Numbered from the stretch's first letter, positions 45,478 through 56,644 are shown. The stretch is DNA of 64,000 nt from Lumbricus terrestris (GCA_949752735.1 OX457037.1:38601096-38665095), one strand, 5' to 3'. The notes: a model not told the origin generated them from the letters alone. Translations and numbers: made by a program.

Positions 45478-47850
45478 CGTAATGTGATGTAATGTGATAT
45501 GATAGGGTGGTCCTGTCGCGTAATGGCGACAAGTAGGTGAATAGAGAATAGAGTCTTCTCTGCTTTAGTTGTGTTTTGATGATATTATATGTGGCCTTGA
45601 GATGTAGGTTTACATTTTTCTTTTAAGTGGCGTTGATATATTGTGCTTTCTTACTGTGTAAAAATGTGAAAGTTGATTACAGTGATGAAGTGTAATATGA
45701 TGATATAGGTTATGTGAGAATGCATAGTGTTATTAGTGTGAAGTATAGCTTAAGTGTTTCAGATTACCTGTGTATCCTCTGATGATAAAAATAACTATGT
45801 AGATGAGATGAATAATAAAGAAATGGGATAAATAAGAGATAGCCAGGTAAAGATACTTGTACTTGTTTCGTGTAGAATCCGTCCAGGTCGTGTAATGGCG
45901 ACGAGAGTAAGCGATGGGAGAATAGAATCTTCTCTGTTTTATTTGCTTTTTGATGATATGTAACTATGTGAGGTGGGAATACATTGTTTTATTTTCTTGT
46001 GCATAAATGCTGTGCTTTCTGATGTAAGCTAGTTGACTATAACTATGTGAAAATGTTTACAGTAAGTGTTTAGTAGCAGTTACAAGAAAGTAATGTAGAG
46101 TGATGTGATGCTACAAGGACATTTAGTAAGTAGTCCTTTAGTTTGAAATAAAAAGGGTAGTTTTAAACTCAGTTTAGATATTTGAATTGCTTCTTGTTGC
46201 CACGAAGAAGGGCAGAAGTTGTACTGTATGTAAAGTGCATAATAATGGTTGCAAGTTTAAAAGTTATGATTATAATATGCTATGGTAGAAGTAATTAGCA
46301 TTCTGCGTGGTGATTGTAGGATAACCTTGTGTGATTGGATGAATGAGTAACTTGGTGATAATGTGGGGCTAGATTGTGTAGTAAGGTTGAGTAGAGCACC
46401 CAATTGTAAGCATCGCCCTGAGAGTTAGTGAGTAAGTTGGATTATAGACTTAGAGGCAGAATCACTGTAGCAGGCAGTGGAGATTGCATGCAATGGTGAA
46501 GCTGGGCCTGTGGATGAATTCGTCCAGTCTTAGACTACTTCCTGCAGGGGTTGTAATGTAATAGACTATTATAGGATATGGGAATAAATCCTTTATGCCT
46601 TGGGTATGCTTAGCTGAGCAGTAATTCCTTCTTCGATCCAGGTAGCTAAGCCTTGATGTAATGTTGAAACGTGTGCATGTTGGTATGCATTATTAGTAGC
46701 CTAGGTTTATGATCTGACGTTGCTTCATCTCTATAACAGTGGCTTGTTGTAAAAGGAATGCGTGCCTGTAAAACACAGCTTAAGTTTTAAGTTGCTGTAT
46801 ATGTTTGGCTTGGGGAATGGGTGAACCTTAGTTTCGGATTGCAGTAGAAAAGATGGTTTGTGGAAATCAAACATTGTCTAAGAGATAGAGTAAGGTAGTA
46901 TGCATGAGAGTGACTGAGTGTGCTTGAAGATGCATTTCCCATTTTGTGGCTTTTGATGACAAGTTTAAATGGATTATGGCCTCAGACTCTTGTGTGTCTG
47001 AGATTTAGAATAGTATCATAACCATAAAATTGTGTAAGGTATTGATTCTTCTATAGCGATTCTTGTTGATTGTGATTATTATATGTGAAATTCTAATAAT
47101 GCTACTGCTGTATAAAAATGTAATAACGGATTAATATAAGATTTGGCGCCGGAACATGACTACATGTGTTAAGAGGACTTTCTCTCGCTAGGGTTCCGTG
47201 CAATTGTTGGAAGTAGGAAGGTAGTTAAGTGGTGATTGTCGAGTATTTGCTAACTGTAGTTAAGTATGTGTATAGACTTACTATTGTGCCAGAGTGAAGG
47301 CACGTGCTTGAATAATAGTGAACTGTAGTAGTGATGAGTTAAATGGCTTTGGCCATTCCTAGCAATAGAGTTATCGTATAGAATTGTGAGATTCAATATG
47401 TGGAACTGATTGTGCGGATGAAGATATGATTTCAGTTGGTTATTTTATGTGGACTATACAATTGTGTTACTGAGTTGTCTTGGAAATGCTATGTCCTGCA
47501 TTGCTATGTTTTACCTTTCCGAGATATCATTGCTATATGATGTATGTAATCTGATGGCAGGTATTAATGATAAAAACTGTGACAGTTTATGGAATGAGGA
47601 GATTAGTAAGACTTTGTTGGTCAGTGTGAAGACCTCGATTAGTTAAGAGCTGTTGTTGGGCATATGTGAACCCTTATGACTGACTAATAATCAGTCATTG
47701 TACAAATTTCTATGCAATTGATGCAACTTCTGAGACATTGTAAGCTGTAGCATGCTAGATGATATACAAGTACTATGTATCCGGTTCGAGCTCCGAAGTA
47801 TTATTAAATTTACCAGGGTACTGGTAAATTTAAGAGTAAGTTGTGGGGGG
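45478..47850 (+). other. retrotransposon 3' internal region without convincing gene
   Basis: 2.37 kb between pol and the 3' LTR. Frames are short. A 65-codon hydrophobic frame at 47449-47646 lacks an ATG start at its first codon and is not supported. A segment at about 45505-45690 is repeated, diverged, at about 45880-46060 (CGCGTAATGGCGAC against CGTGTAATGGCGAC, then AATCTTCTCTG). A TTTGGCGCCGGAACATGAC at 47142 resembles another primer-binding site. The strand is T- and G-rich. Confidence 0.7.
47843..47850 (+). promoter_or_regulatory. polypurine tract
   Basis: GTGGGGGG directly precedes the TG of the 3' LTR, the expected place for plus-strand priming. It is short and holds one T. Confidence 0.7.
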
Positions 47851-49300
47851 TGTAGCGAACCAGGTTGCTACAAGCTACCTTACTTATTTACTTAAGTAAG
47901 GCCGCTATTTCTATTACGAATTCATGGGTGCTATGCTTAGCACTGATCGATGCGGTCATCGCTATATTTAGCTTCCCATGCATTTTTCAATGGAACTTTC
48001 CGCCACGTGCGATTTTTGATTGGTTAGACATCACGCGATGTTTTAGGCGCCAAAAAGCGCTCTCTTGCGGCAAATTAACGCGCAAACCTTCAGTCGGGCT
48101 GCAGGATTGAATCGAGTAAGACCTATGCTGGTGGAAATCGTGAATCGTGGTAAAATTGATGGTATTTTCGATTCTGGCAAGTTTCTCAGGTAGAAGACGA
48201 GGTTCTTCCGATGTCTTGTGAATCGATGTGTAATTACGAAGATTTCCGGCAACAATTAAATTAATAATACGCTTCCTACGGAGAAATTCTGGCATCGGCC
48301 GACGACTCAATAACTTTCTACAGGACGGAAAACGGTGGATCGGCTGTCCTAAAATATCAATGGGAACAGGGAAGTATAGGCAACCTAATCTATAGAGCTC
48401 GAACCTGAACTAAGTGAAATTAGATAAAACTTGTATCGCTATTTTGGTGCAAATATTAGTTGTGGTATATTCAGTCTGTGAACTGATCGGATAGGTGTGA
48501 AATAGTCAGTCTGTGAACTGATCTGATAAAACTTAAACTAGTCAAGGGACATAGGCGTTTTTAGGAGGGCCTTAATAGTGAATCTTTAATATTGATTCTA
48601 TTTCATCGGCTGTGTAAATAATTGCTAATGAACGATAGACAGTCGCTTGATTAATTCTACAATAAATGAAACTTAAATAGAGAACTGTGAAGTGATTTTT
48701 GCTATCAAATTATAATGGACTCCGACGGGGATACGGACAGTGTCTTAGGAACAGGACAAGAGGAAGATGAGATGTGTCCGGGAGGAACACTTGAGTTAGG
48801 GACTACAGACAATACTGATGACTTAGATCCGGCCGTATTACAGAAGCAAATGACAACAATAGAGCAGTTTATGGAGCGCCAGAGTAGCATTTTAACCCAG
48901 TCTAGCCGAAGAGCTAAATCTAGTTTCCATGCAGCAAGCCCAATTAAATTCCCGCCAGAAAGAATGTGAAATAATGGTGAGGACGGTAGCTGATGGTAAA
49001 GTGGGTGGTGGAGCTTGGGGAAATGTTGAGGATTCGAACCCAGATAAGTACCCATTTAGTGGGGCTGTCGTGAACTTAACAGCCACCGCTGACATATGTC
49101 CAATATCGGCTCATCCTGAAGAAGAAGGTAACCAGAGAAGCTCACACCCTAGGTTAGGATTCGAACCTGCTTCCATTGACACCAAAACCCTTGACCTAGG
49201 ACCCGGATTTCCTCAACCGCGCTTAAGGGGGCGCGCAACAGTAGAGCCCATTAATTTGGGGGTGGAAACGTTAGGACAGGCGGCGCCCCCGCGCGTCACA
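47851..49300 (+). repeat. 3' LTR
   Basis: A 1450-bp copy of the 5' LTR with one substitution and one extra C near 48898 that disrupts the LTR reading frame. It is followed directly by the duplicated AAAT and the right half of the split MITE. Confidence 0.95.
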
Positions 49301-49418
49301 AAATTCGAGGCTGATATGACTTAAAAACCCTGACGAAAATTTTTCCTGTTGGCCCCCATCGAAAATTTTTCTGCCCTTGGCTGTGCGTACAAAAAAAATC
49401 CTGCATGGGGCGCCCCTG

Positions 49419-49893
49419 TCTCTATGTATGTTTGTCCAGAATGTATACGCCCACAGTTTCGCAGCAGCCAATGACCAAACCATGACCAGCAGACCCACCC
49501 AGCGGAGGGTCTGTGAATCCTCCTGACAACGGAGCCTGTGTCGCTCGGGCGTTTCGCTATTTTCACCAATTTGAGCAGTTTCGGAGCTTTACACCTCAAA
49601 CCTTGCAGCTAGATATGGAGTGCGACCATGGCCATCACGCCTACAGTCTGCACACACGCCCTGCAAGGGCGGTCGCCGGTCGGGTTGGTTGAGCAGAGGT
49701 TAACTAAAATGAGCAAGGATGAATCAGCATTTTTCGGGCAACCCTTGTTACCGCAGAGGGGTGGCGTCTAGATGGGGTCTGGGTACGAGGAAGGCCTATT
49801 GCGATGGGGAGGGGACAAAAACGGGGTGGGAACAGGGCGGGATGGGGCGGAAAACAATAAATTTCCCGGGAAACGCCGGGTAACACAGCTAGT
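49419..49893 (+). mobile_element. probable Helitron 3' end, 5' border not found
   Basis: A G-rich tail (GGGGACAAAAACGGGG, then GGGATGGGGCGG) is followed by TTTCCCGGGAAACGCCGGG, TAACACAGCTAG and a host T. The end CAGCTAG before T matches the two Helitrons at 13383 and 60223. The hairpin is different. The 5' limit is arbitrary. Confidence 0.5.
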
Positions 49894-49899
49894 GATCAT

Positions 49900-49980
49900 A
49901 CATATATATATATATACACACATATATACATATATATATATGCATAGATATATGCATAGATATATGCATAGATATATGCA
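49900..49980. repeat. TA/TATGCATAGA simple repeat
   Basis: (TA)n with ACAC interruptions, then three to four TATATGCATAGA units. Confidence 0.9.
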
Positions 49981-50184
49981 ACGGTCCACCATTCAATTTC
50001 CGGCCAAGGACAGAATTTCGTCGTCTGTTATAAGGCCACTTGAACTTTGGCTGGATGCTGGATAGACGGGTGAAGAGGAGGTGGAGGAAGAGAAACGATC
50101 TGGGCTCTATAGGTCCTTTCTTGCGCTGTAAATATCGTATTTCCATGTTTTCCATAGTGACCATAGATTGTCAGCCATACTCGG

Positions 50185-50186
<2 letters not shown>

Positions 50187-50233
<47 letters not shown>
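50187..50233. repeat. (ACAG)n microsatellite
   Basis: About 11 units. A similar CAGA array stands at 53019-53110, on the far side of the transposon, so the element may have landed in a CAGA array. Confidence 0.9.
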
Positions 50234-51299
50234 GTAGAGGGTTTCAAAAAAAATTATTTTTGAAAACTTGAGTGGCTAGATGCTTAAATGATGCCATTTG
50301 GTGTTGTAAATAACTCCTTAAATTTTCATGAGATTATTCCACTGTTTAGTGACACCTCAGTAGAGTTCTGTATTCTGTAATTAGTCATTGTGAATTTACC
50401 TTCATTTCCGTACATAAAAATACATTATTTTGTGCTGTGATGCCTGTGAGTGGCAGACAATCAAACAGAGTGTAGCAGATTACTTCTTTTCTTTACTTAC
50501 TTGCATTTAAGATGCACATTACACAATGTGTTTCAAAGAATATTAAATTAAGTCTTAGCATCTTTGCTGGACGTCTCGACTCTCGAGTTGGAATGACAAT
50601 CTAAGAAATGGAATGACAATGCTGATTGCAAAAGACTGATAAAAATTCAACAGGGCAGGATTTTTCTACAGTACCTCAGAGAAGAGTGGAAAATGACAAC
50701 AGGTAGTCAGTCTTTAGCATTCAAAGAATGTGAAGAGAAGCAAATACAGAAGAAGTTTGAAGAAATCTGTCGCATCAAAAATGCAATGGAAGCAAAAGGT
50801 GATACAAAGTCGGCTACAGACACTGACGATTAAGAACTGCTAATTAGCAAGTATCATTGACACAAGACTTGCTGATGAAAATAAACACTCTAATGACTCC
50901 ATTGATAACAATACAAACTCATCAAACAGCGATGTTCACTACACTCAAGATATGACACCTCACTGATGATCCACTGTCTGCGGCAATCCTTGGTCGCACA
51001 AAAGCTACACCATGAGAAGCAATACACATTGTTGCTCCAGCTCTTACTTGCTCTTGGCATTGACGTTGAGGACATGACACTGTCAACTAGTTCTATCTGG
51101 AGAGCATGGAAAAGAGTAAGGAAATTCTAGATACATGCCAAATATATGCCAGGTACAATTGCTCTTTTTGCCAGAAAATTACTACCACACCCTGATAAGG
51201 ACCTGGTTGACAGGATGCCAATTGTTCTATGAGGAATGAATGTTGATAAATTGTTGGCCATTCCTGAACTCCAAGTTCTGGTGAACTTATGGAAAACAC

Positions 51300-52230
51300 C
51301 GTGATCCAAACATGACAAGACTGGAAAGATGTACCAGACTGGTGTGCAGGTCTTTGTTCCGATACAACCAACTTAAACACTGGTGTTCAAACCGGTACCA
51401 TTATGGTCATTCAGCAGGCATTTGACAAATGCTACTGTCTTTAGCCTGCTGGCATCATATCTTTGAACTTGTTTCAGCTGCAGTGTACGAACAATATTTC
51501 AAGTCTTCCAGGCCACAGATTGCAGCAATATGTAAGCTTACTTGATTCAAAGAATCGTGGAATTTCATTGACACTAGCAAATACAATGTTCACACTGTAT
51601 CCTGTAGCCATTGGAGCCAAATCTGATCTCACAAGTGGTGATTTTTGGTGGCTTGACCAGGAGAGGGAGGACAATTATAGGCTTCCTTCAGACTCAACTC
51701 AGCCGAGATATTCAACCGTGTCAGGATTGCCTCAAGTTCATAAAATTGGAACTAGGTACTGCGTGAAAATGTCACTGTTGCGAGTGTAATGATCAAGTAC
51801 ATTTCAGCCCTTCAGGAGCATATCACCGTGTCAGATGGATGGCAAAGGAAATTTGCTGTTCAAAAATTTACTTGATCATGAACAATTCAAACCTACAGCT
51901 CAAGAGCCAAAGGCTCTTCGACGCATCCTGTCTGTCAGTGTCTGCTCACCATTAATTGTGAAGGACTGGTTAACTGCTACAAACAGTACAGATGTTCCAT
52001 ATAATGACCTCTGTCGCCTCCATACTTTGGAGTTATTTGGCAAGGATGACAGTCAAGTGACAGACATTACACTGAAGAAAATGAGAAAGCATCTGTGGTA
52101 CATGAGTGAGGATTTGATTGGTCTTGCATTGTTTCTGATTGTGTCTGGAATAGAGGAGAAAGATGTGATGATTGCTGTTCTGAAGAGACCACAGATGAAA
52201 ACAGATGTCAGAAGGGTTTATTTCAATTGA
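51300..52230 (+). pseudogene. transposase-like gene remnant, multiple frameshifts
   Basis: Following the + strand through frame changes gives DWKDVPDWCAGLCSDTTNLN with TGVQTG, then ACWHHIFELVSAAVYEQYFK, then KALRRILSVSVCSPLIVKDW and MRKHLWYMSEDLIGLALF. The DTT..NTG and C.HHI.ELV motifs are like those of a transposon protein common in invertebrate genomes. The C-terminal block matches the remnant at 25850. Stops at several points show that it is dead. Upstream decayed coding is visible from about 50640 (FLQYLREEWKMTTGSQSLAF). Confidence 0.6.
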
Positions 52231-52329
52231 ATAATTCCAGGAATAGACTAATTAGATTCTGTCCCTGAATCGGCCTAAAAGATCTATGCAGCTGTTCACT
52301 GCACTTACCGGGTAAAATTTATCACATTT

Positions 52330-52592
52330 TCGTACAGATGATCAAATTATCTGGCCTTCCAGCCCTGCCTAAGTTGATGCCAAGCATAAGGTGGCAAGCT
52401 ATGTTGGTTTGTCCGTCTTTCTGGAATAAGTTACCTATTAGTCTCCGCAATGAACTTCTTTGCCTTTCTTTGCTCCTTTTCCGCAAGTGTTTGAAAACCA
52501 TTCTCTTTGATTGTGGTTTGGTGTCAGGTCGGGAGCGCCTCTGAGGAGTTCTCTTGAAGTGGCACTATATAAATGTACGATTACAATTACAT
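52330..52592 (+). pseudogene. LINE C-terminal fragment with complete family A tail
   Basis: A 68-codon open frame ends VCPSFWNKLPISLRNELLCL and LLFRKCLKTILFDCG. This is the typical last segment of a LINE reverse-transcriptase protein (FWN.LP..LR, F...LKT.LF). Directly after it comes GTCGGGAGCGCCTCTGAGGA, CTTGAAGTGGCAC and TATATAAATGTACGATTAC. This is the clearest link between the LINE and the SINE tail. Clade is unresolved. Confidence 0.75.
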
Positions 52593-53018
52593 AAAAGTCA
52601 TCAAATGACTCTGTGGAACATGCTGTCTAATTGCAATGGAGCTTGTGTTTCAGATAGCCGAATATGATCGACGTCTCATGACGACTTCATTTAAGAAAAA
52701 GTACAGAGCTGACAAGACACTTTCTAATCTTTGCCTATAATACTGTGAACACTGAATAGTAGTGTCACATGACCTATACACTATTTAACTCAAACATCTT
52801 GACCAGTTCAACTAAAAATTAACATTAAATGTTATTTGACAGTAAAAATGCCGTTTTCGTCGTTTTACAAAACTTTGCATGTCTTGAGGTGTCACTAAAA
52901 CTCATTGTAAATGCCTATAATTTTGCACTAATGTTCCTGATCCCAAAAGGCACCAAACTAGGGTCTAGCCCAATATGAAATGAAAAATAATTTTTCCCCT
53001 AACATTGGTGAATCGGCC

Positions 53019-53110
53019 TAACAGACAGACACACAGACAGACACACAGACAGACAGACAGACACACAGACGAACGGTCGGACGGACAGACAGACAGACAG
53101 ACGGATAGAT
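53019..53110. repeat. CAGA/CACA microsatellite
   Basis: CAGACAGA units with ACACAG and CGGACGGA variants. Confidence 0.9.
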
Positions 53111-54031
53111 TGTCAATCATTCAAATACAAAGACTCTACGGGTATTAGCGACAATTAACCTATGTCTTGCTAGCTGGGTATACGACTATACGTATCCGCT
53201 AATTCCTTGACGTCAGCATGCTTCTATATAATAATATTTTTTTCTTGCTTAGACTATGTATATATATAGCTCTTCAAAATAAGCAGGATGCACGTCATTG
53301 CACATATAGCCTGTAGACCTAGGCAGCATTCGTTTAGGCGGCGGCCTCTGATACATAGGCTACCTATCGATCTCTCGCGACGCTTTCGGAACACGGCTTT
53401 AGGCCTTCCATACATGTACGTGAAGACCATGGAGTCGTCTATAGACGCTTTGCAACCCCGAAGACGAAAATTTAATTAGGCGTCTCCAGGCGCGCTATTC
53501 GCTCACCTTTAGTATAGGCTATTTATAATCGGCTTGCTTATGGAAAGACGTTGGCTTCAGCTGCATTGCTATAGACTATATATAGCCTCTGTATCAATCG
53601 ACGGTCAGTAGTTCATGATTCAGATGAGTGTATGTCGACACCTCACTGGCCTCAGAAGATACACAACAAAAGTTGTATAAAAGTAAAAGAACACAATGAC
53701 TGGTGGGCATCCTGTACCACTGTCATTTTTTCCAGAAAGGGTGATTATAAATATTTTGTCATGATTTCCAGGGGGGCCACGCAACCCCCTTGACTTATGC
53801 TGCGGGCGCCCATGTAGGCCTAAGCTATAGGCTACAAAATAATTTCTCACTATCTTATTTTTCCACAAACAAATCAAAGAGTTCGTGTCTTTTGGTCTTT
53901 GCTATCTTTTACATAGGCTATCCTGCCGCAACCTATGAAAGTGGCATATTATAAATTTATTTATTGTCATCCTCATTACACCGTAGTAGACCTGCGTCAC
54001 GAAGACATCACCATGGATTATAACCTTGATG
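53111..54031. other. unannotated intron sequence
   Basis: No gene. A CCAGGGGGGCCACGCAACC at about 53769 and GGGCGCCCATG near 53804 resemble MITE termini, but no pair was found. Confidence 0.4.
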
Positions 54032-54240
54032 CAGGGCTTAAAGTGTGCCAGGACGGTCATGGACGGCGTCCTGGCACTTATTTTCGAGGCTTGACGCCGT
54101 CCTATCACCTATTTGGCCAGCACTGCCAGGACGGTCGTCCATGACTGCATGGACGGCGTCCATGCAGTTACGGACGGCCGTCCATGACTGCATGGACGAC
54201 GGTCCAGACAGCCATAGACGGCAGTGCATGGCAACAGGAC
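54032..54240. mobile_element. hAT-like element fragment with array of GGACGG palindromes
   Basis: It starts CAGGGCTTAAAGTG like the MITE at 16121. Then come GCCAGGACGG ... CGTCCTGGC, CATGGACGGCGTCCATG, CGGACGGCCGTCC and GCATGGACGACGGTCC, a series of hairpins. No right end or target duplication was found. Confidence 0.65.
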
Positions 54241-54371
54241 CTGGTCTCTATAGGACGTTGAGTTATATGCCCAAATATTTCACAAATATTTCAGATATAT
54301 CATTTTAGATTTCTAGAGTGTTATCCATTGTCTATCCATAATGAGCTTTTAAAAAAATTAAGATGACGTCT

Positions 54372-54860
54372 TAAAATGCCACCATTGCAGTGAGGAAATT
54401 CAAACATGCAAACAACGTGGAGAGGACATTTATTGAACTCGTAAACTGTGTCTTTCATCAATCAAATTATGAAAAATTTGTTACCATATTACAGTTTGAA
54501 GATTTAACAAAAATTTAAATAGCTGAAGAGACACTTTTGAAGCCATAAACCACGACTATCGGCACTGAAGTGATGAGCCGTTTAGTTAAAATGACAACCT
54601 AAAATGCTATTATTGCACTGTGGAAATTCGTCAAATTTGAATAATGGGGGAGAAAACATTTCTTGAACTCTGAAACCATATCTTTCAGCAACGAAATTAT
54701 GAGGGATTTTGCAGTCAAGAAATTTGACAGATTTAAACAATAGCAGGACTCTACAGGAGACACTTTTGAAGTCGAAAACCACGACTATCAGCACTGAAAT
54801 GATGAGCATTTTCGTCATAATGACAGTCTAAAATGCTACAATTGCAGCGTGGAAATTAAA
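54372..54860 (+). repeat. 228-bp tandem repeat, 2.1 units
   Basis: TAAAATGC starts units at 54372, 54600 and 54829, giving periods of 228 and 229. Shared blocks include GAGACACTTTTGAAG, AACCACGACTATC and TTGCA.TG.GGAAATT. Confidence 0.9.
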
Positions 54861-56640
54861 AAACATATCGATATGTGCATGGGGAGGTGCTACATCCCTC
54901 CACCAAAACCCCTCCCTCTGCTCAGTGGCTCAACACTAAGCAATGGTCGCAAAATATAATAAGTATAAGTTAAGTCTTCATAGACTTTGTTCTAAAAATT
55001 AGGAAATCACACATTTTGGGTGGGCTGAGCCCGTAAAAACCCCTAAATACGACATGCCCCTTGAGTTTCCTATAGCCTACGGTACCCATACGATCGACGG
55101 CATACTTACAAACTTGTCATTGGCCTAAACTTTTAACTGTTGTGATCACGGTAAAGACAAAACCTTTATCTTTTACAATAAAACTTTGACTTTTATTGTT
55201 CTCCTGGTAGCTTGCGACTCTGAAAAACGACTTATTCTTGAAGTTTTCATGACTTTATCGTTCATAAAATATCTGCAAACAGGGGCCGAAAAAGGGTTCC
55301 AGTTGAGGTCGACACAGCTAAAAATGCGTTGGTCGCTGAGGCTTCGCCCCAGACCCCACTGGGGGAGCTTACGACGCTCCCTCATGACCCCCTAGTCGGC
55401 ATGGGCTTCGTACGTGCCTTCGGCACTCGCAGCTTCGCTCCGTCGGCGCTTGCAATATGAGCACCCTTTAAGAAAACATTTCTTATGCACCTCTATGGCT
55501 ATGGCAACTATGGCTTTCGCGATTGGAGAACTCCCTGAGATGGAAAGCGCCCTGAGAACTTTTTTTCAATGGCCACAAATCTTTTCCCAATCCATCCCAC
55601 TCTATAGTCCCGCCAGTGAAGGCACCACCATAATCACCATTAGGCCTACACATGGGCCTAATTTATGATTGGTGACGGCAGGTCATTTTGACCTGCTCAT
55701 TTTACTCTCGACGTGCCGTATAGGGCCTATGACCTGCCATAAATTCTTTGGGCTTACAAATAGGCCTTTATTCTCAACATAGGCCTACAATTTCTTCGAC
55801 CTGCTGAATAACTCCTAGACCCTACTGTCTCCTCGGCTTGACCCCCCCACCCCGGATTTTGACCTGGCACCGGAACGAAAATGGCAGGTGAATAAGCATG
55901 CAGCGCTGGTCTCCCTGACGCATCTTTTGTTGCGCTGAGAAATTCTCGGAGATTCACCGTGGCTATAATTTACATAACGTAGGGCCTATATATTCGTATA
56001 ATGGCTTTGACGCGACCTGCTGAGATTGTATAGACCTAGGCCTAGCTGGCGCCGCCACTGGTCCCGTGCTCCACGTGACGTATAGCATTTCCAGTCTGAC
56101 CACTAGACTATTTCTGGACGCTGGTCACAGTGGTCTCGTACAGACAAAACAACAAAACAATCTGCAAACGCGTGCAGAACTAATCTGATAAACGCCGGAG
56201 AATAAGCAGCATTAGCCTGCTTTACCTGTCTGACGCGGCTTCTGTGTGGCTCGAAGAAGGTCGACATTTTTCTCCTATATGCCTAGGCCTACATATATTA
56301 ATGGTAAAGTCTGACGTTAGGCCTACATTTAGTTTAGTTCTAGGCGAATGCAATTCTTTTTTCAGCTCAGTTGAGAGAACGCTGGTCGATAAACTGAGTA
56401 TACCGTAGTCATTATTGCGACCTAAGTTCAAGCCTCGCTCAGGGCAAAAATTTTTGATTTTCTGTTAGCTGCCAGTGGCGCTTTCTGCTGTGTTGTTTGC
56501 CTTGGGTCTGTTGAAAACAAGATAGCCCCTCCCACTCCTCTCTTAGCCGAACCAAAAGCGTTCCAGCACTTAGGCTAGGCCATTAGCGTTAAGCTACCGA
56601 GCCTGTTGTAGCCGACCTGTGTGTCGTGCGAAGCTGCATG
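54861..56640. other. unannotated intron sequence
   Basis: No gene recognised. Sequence at 55330-55450 has short complementary arms (GGGAGCTTACGACGCTCCC) and may be a transposon end. TAGGCCTA occurs near 55641, 55782, 56029, 56281 and 56318. Confidence 0.4.
55680..55694. promoter_or_regulatory. palindromic nuclear-receptor half-site pair (IR3)
   Basis: AGGTCATTTTGACCT is a perfect inverted repeat of AGGTCA with a 3-base spacer, the consensus bound by steroid-type receptors such as the estrogen receptor. It may be chance, and function is not shown. Confidence 0.35.
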
Positions 56641-56644
56641 GCCG

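Larger units (their letters stand above)
38187..49300 (+). mobile_element. Ty3/Gypsy LTR retrotransposon, 11.1 kb, nearly intact
   Basis: Two LTRs of 1449 and 1450 bp flank a primer-binding site, three upstream frames, pol and a polypurine tract. AAAT is duplicated at 38183-38186 and 49301-49304, a 4-bp target duplication. The LTRs start TGTAGC and end TCACA. By eye they differ by one substitution (near 38971/48635) and one inserted C (near 48898). That implies a very recent insertion. Pol order protease, RT, RNase H, integrase places it in Ty3/Gypsy (Metaviridae). No envelope-like frame is evident. Possible defects are an in-frame TAA between gag-pro and pol and a TGA after the second frame. 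Confidence 0.95.
38014..49418. mobile_element. hAT-type MITE split by the LTR retrotransposon
   Basis: The left part 38014-38186 starts CAGCGGCGCCCGG. The right part 49305-49418 ends GCATGGGGCGCCCCTG. Flanks TGTCTATG (38006-38013) and TCTCTATG (49419-49426) differ at one base. Without the 11.1-kb insertion the element would be about 287 bp, the size of its relatives. It carries GATGACTAAAAAAA and ATCATCAG inside. This dates the LTR element as the younger insertion. Confidence 0.8.
50240..53010 (+). mobile_element. decayed DNA transposon between CAGA arrays
   Basis: The left side has GAGGGTTTCAAAAAAAATTA, then GCCATTTGGTGTTG. The right side has GAAATGAAAAATAATTTTTC, then a GGCCTAACAGA border. 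The ends are weakly inverted, with an AAAAATTATTTTT core. Left-end CCATTTGGTG also occurs in the transposon at 25066. It holds remnants of a transposase-like gene and a LINE fragment. The superfamily is not identified. Confidence 0.6.

Noticed and set aside
47449..47646. Small hydrophobic protein as an envelope gene
   Set aside because: 65 codons, no ATG at the first codon, no signal peptide plus transmembrane layout typical of envelope proteins.
51093..51674. Minus-strand frames of 66-95 codons in the decayed transposon
   Set aside because: Plus-strand motifs (CSDTTNLNTG, ACWHHIFELV) show the true coding direction.
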